Shown one piece after another: positions 5,420-5,424 of a DNA stretch of 5,424 bases. Both the position numbers and the translations under genes were made by a program. Below the pieces are notes generated by a model. It did no database searches, was not told where the DNA came from, and saw only the letters and a program-made list of their open reading frames with translations. This stretch comes from Planctomycetota bacterium (lineage in GTDB: Bacteria > Planctomycetota > Planctomycetia > Pirellulales > Thermoguttaceae): positions 1 through 5,424 of the forward strand of contig JABMRP010000828.1 in NCBI GenBank assembly GCA_013202535.1. Reading direction: 5' to 3'. Position 1 is the stretch's first letter. Each line of letters opens with the position of its first letter.

Positions 5420-5424
5420 TACGC

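Noticed and set aside
5277..5424. CRISPR array
   Set aside because: The repeats are inverted, occur once per arm, and lack regularly spaced direct copies.

Overview
The window is high-GC bacterial DNA that most resembles a planctomycete (Planctomycetota, Pirellulales/Gemmatales type). The basis is the gene content: a secreted autotransporter-type beta-strand-repeat protein and an FHA-GAF-SpoIIE/PP2C phosphatase. The non-coding DNA also contains short palindromic repeats of kinds I remember from planctomycete genomes. The lineage is an inference from family knowledge, not from a search.

Layout, left to right. (1) Positions 1-1889, minus strand: the first 629 codons of a large secreted protein with a signal peptide, an N-terminal beta-rich domain, a W-rich linker module and autotransporter-associated beta-strand repeats. 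It runs off the left edge. Its leader has a good sigma-70-like promoter and a terminator-like hairpin with a U-tract directly in front of the ribosome binding site. (2) 1931-2430: no credible gene. It holds several stem-loops, some packed end to end. (3) About 2429-2578, minus strand: a fossil of the C-terminal end of a tyrosine recombinase (integrase), just downstream of tRNA-Gln. (4) 2651-2759, minus strand: tRNA-Gln(CTG) followed by a clear rho-independent terminator. (5) 2818-2893: two back-to-back promoters, leftward to the tRNA and rightward to the phosphatase gene. (6) 2994-4685, plus strand: an intact FHA-GAF-PP2C (SpoIIE-type) phosphatase. (7) 4686-5424: non-coding. It carries a C-rich stem-loop patch, a dispersed GC-rich palindromic repeat, a strong orphan promoter, and a nested palindrome (25-bp perfect inner arms, 13-bp outer arms, short direct repeats outside).

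The intact genes do not form one operon or pathway. The surface protein and the tRNA are transcribed leftward, and the phosphatase rightward from a divergent promoter. The phosphatase probably works in signalling (phospho-threonine binding plus ligand-controlled dephosphorylation, possibly of an anti-sigma-factor antagonist), but no partner gene is visible. I see no clear undescribed multi-gene system. The most unusual signals are the nested palindrome at the right end and the terminator-like leader of the surface protein.
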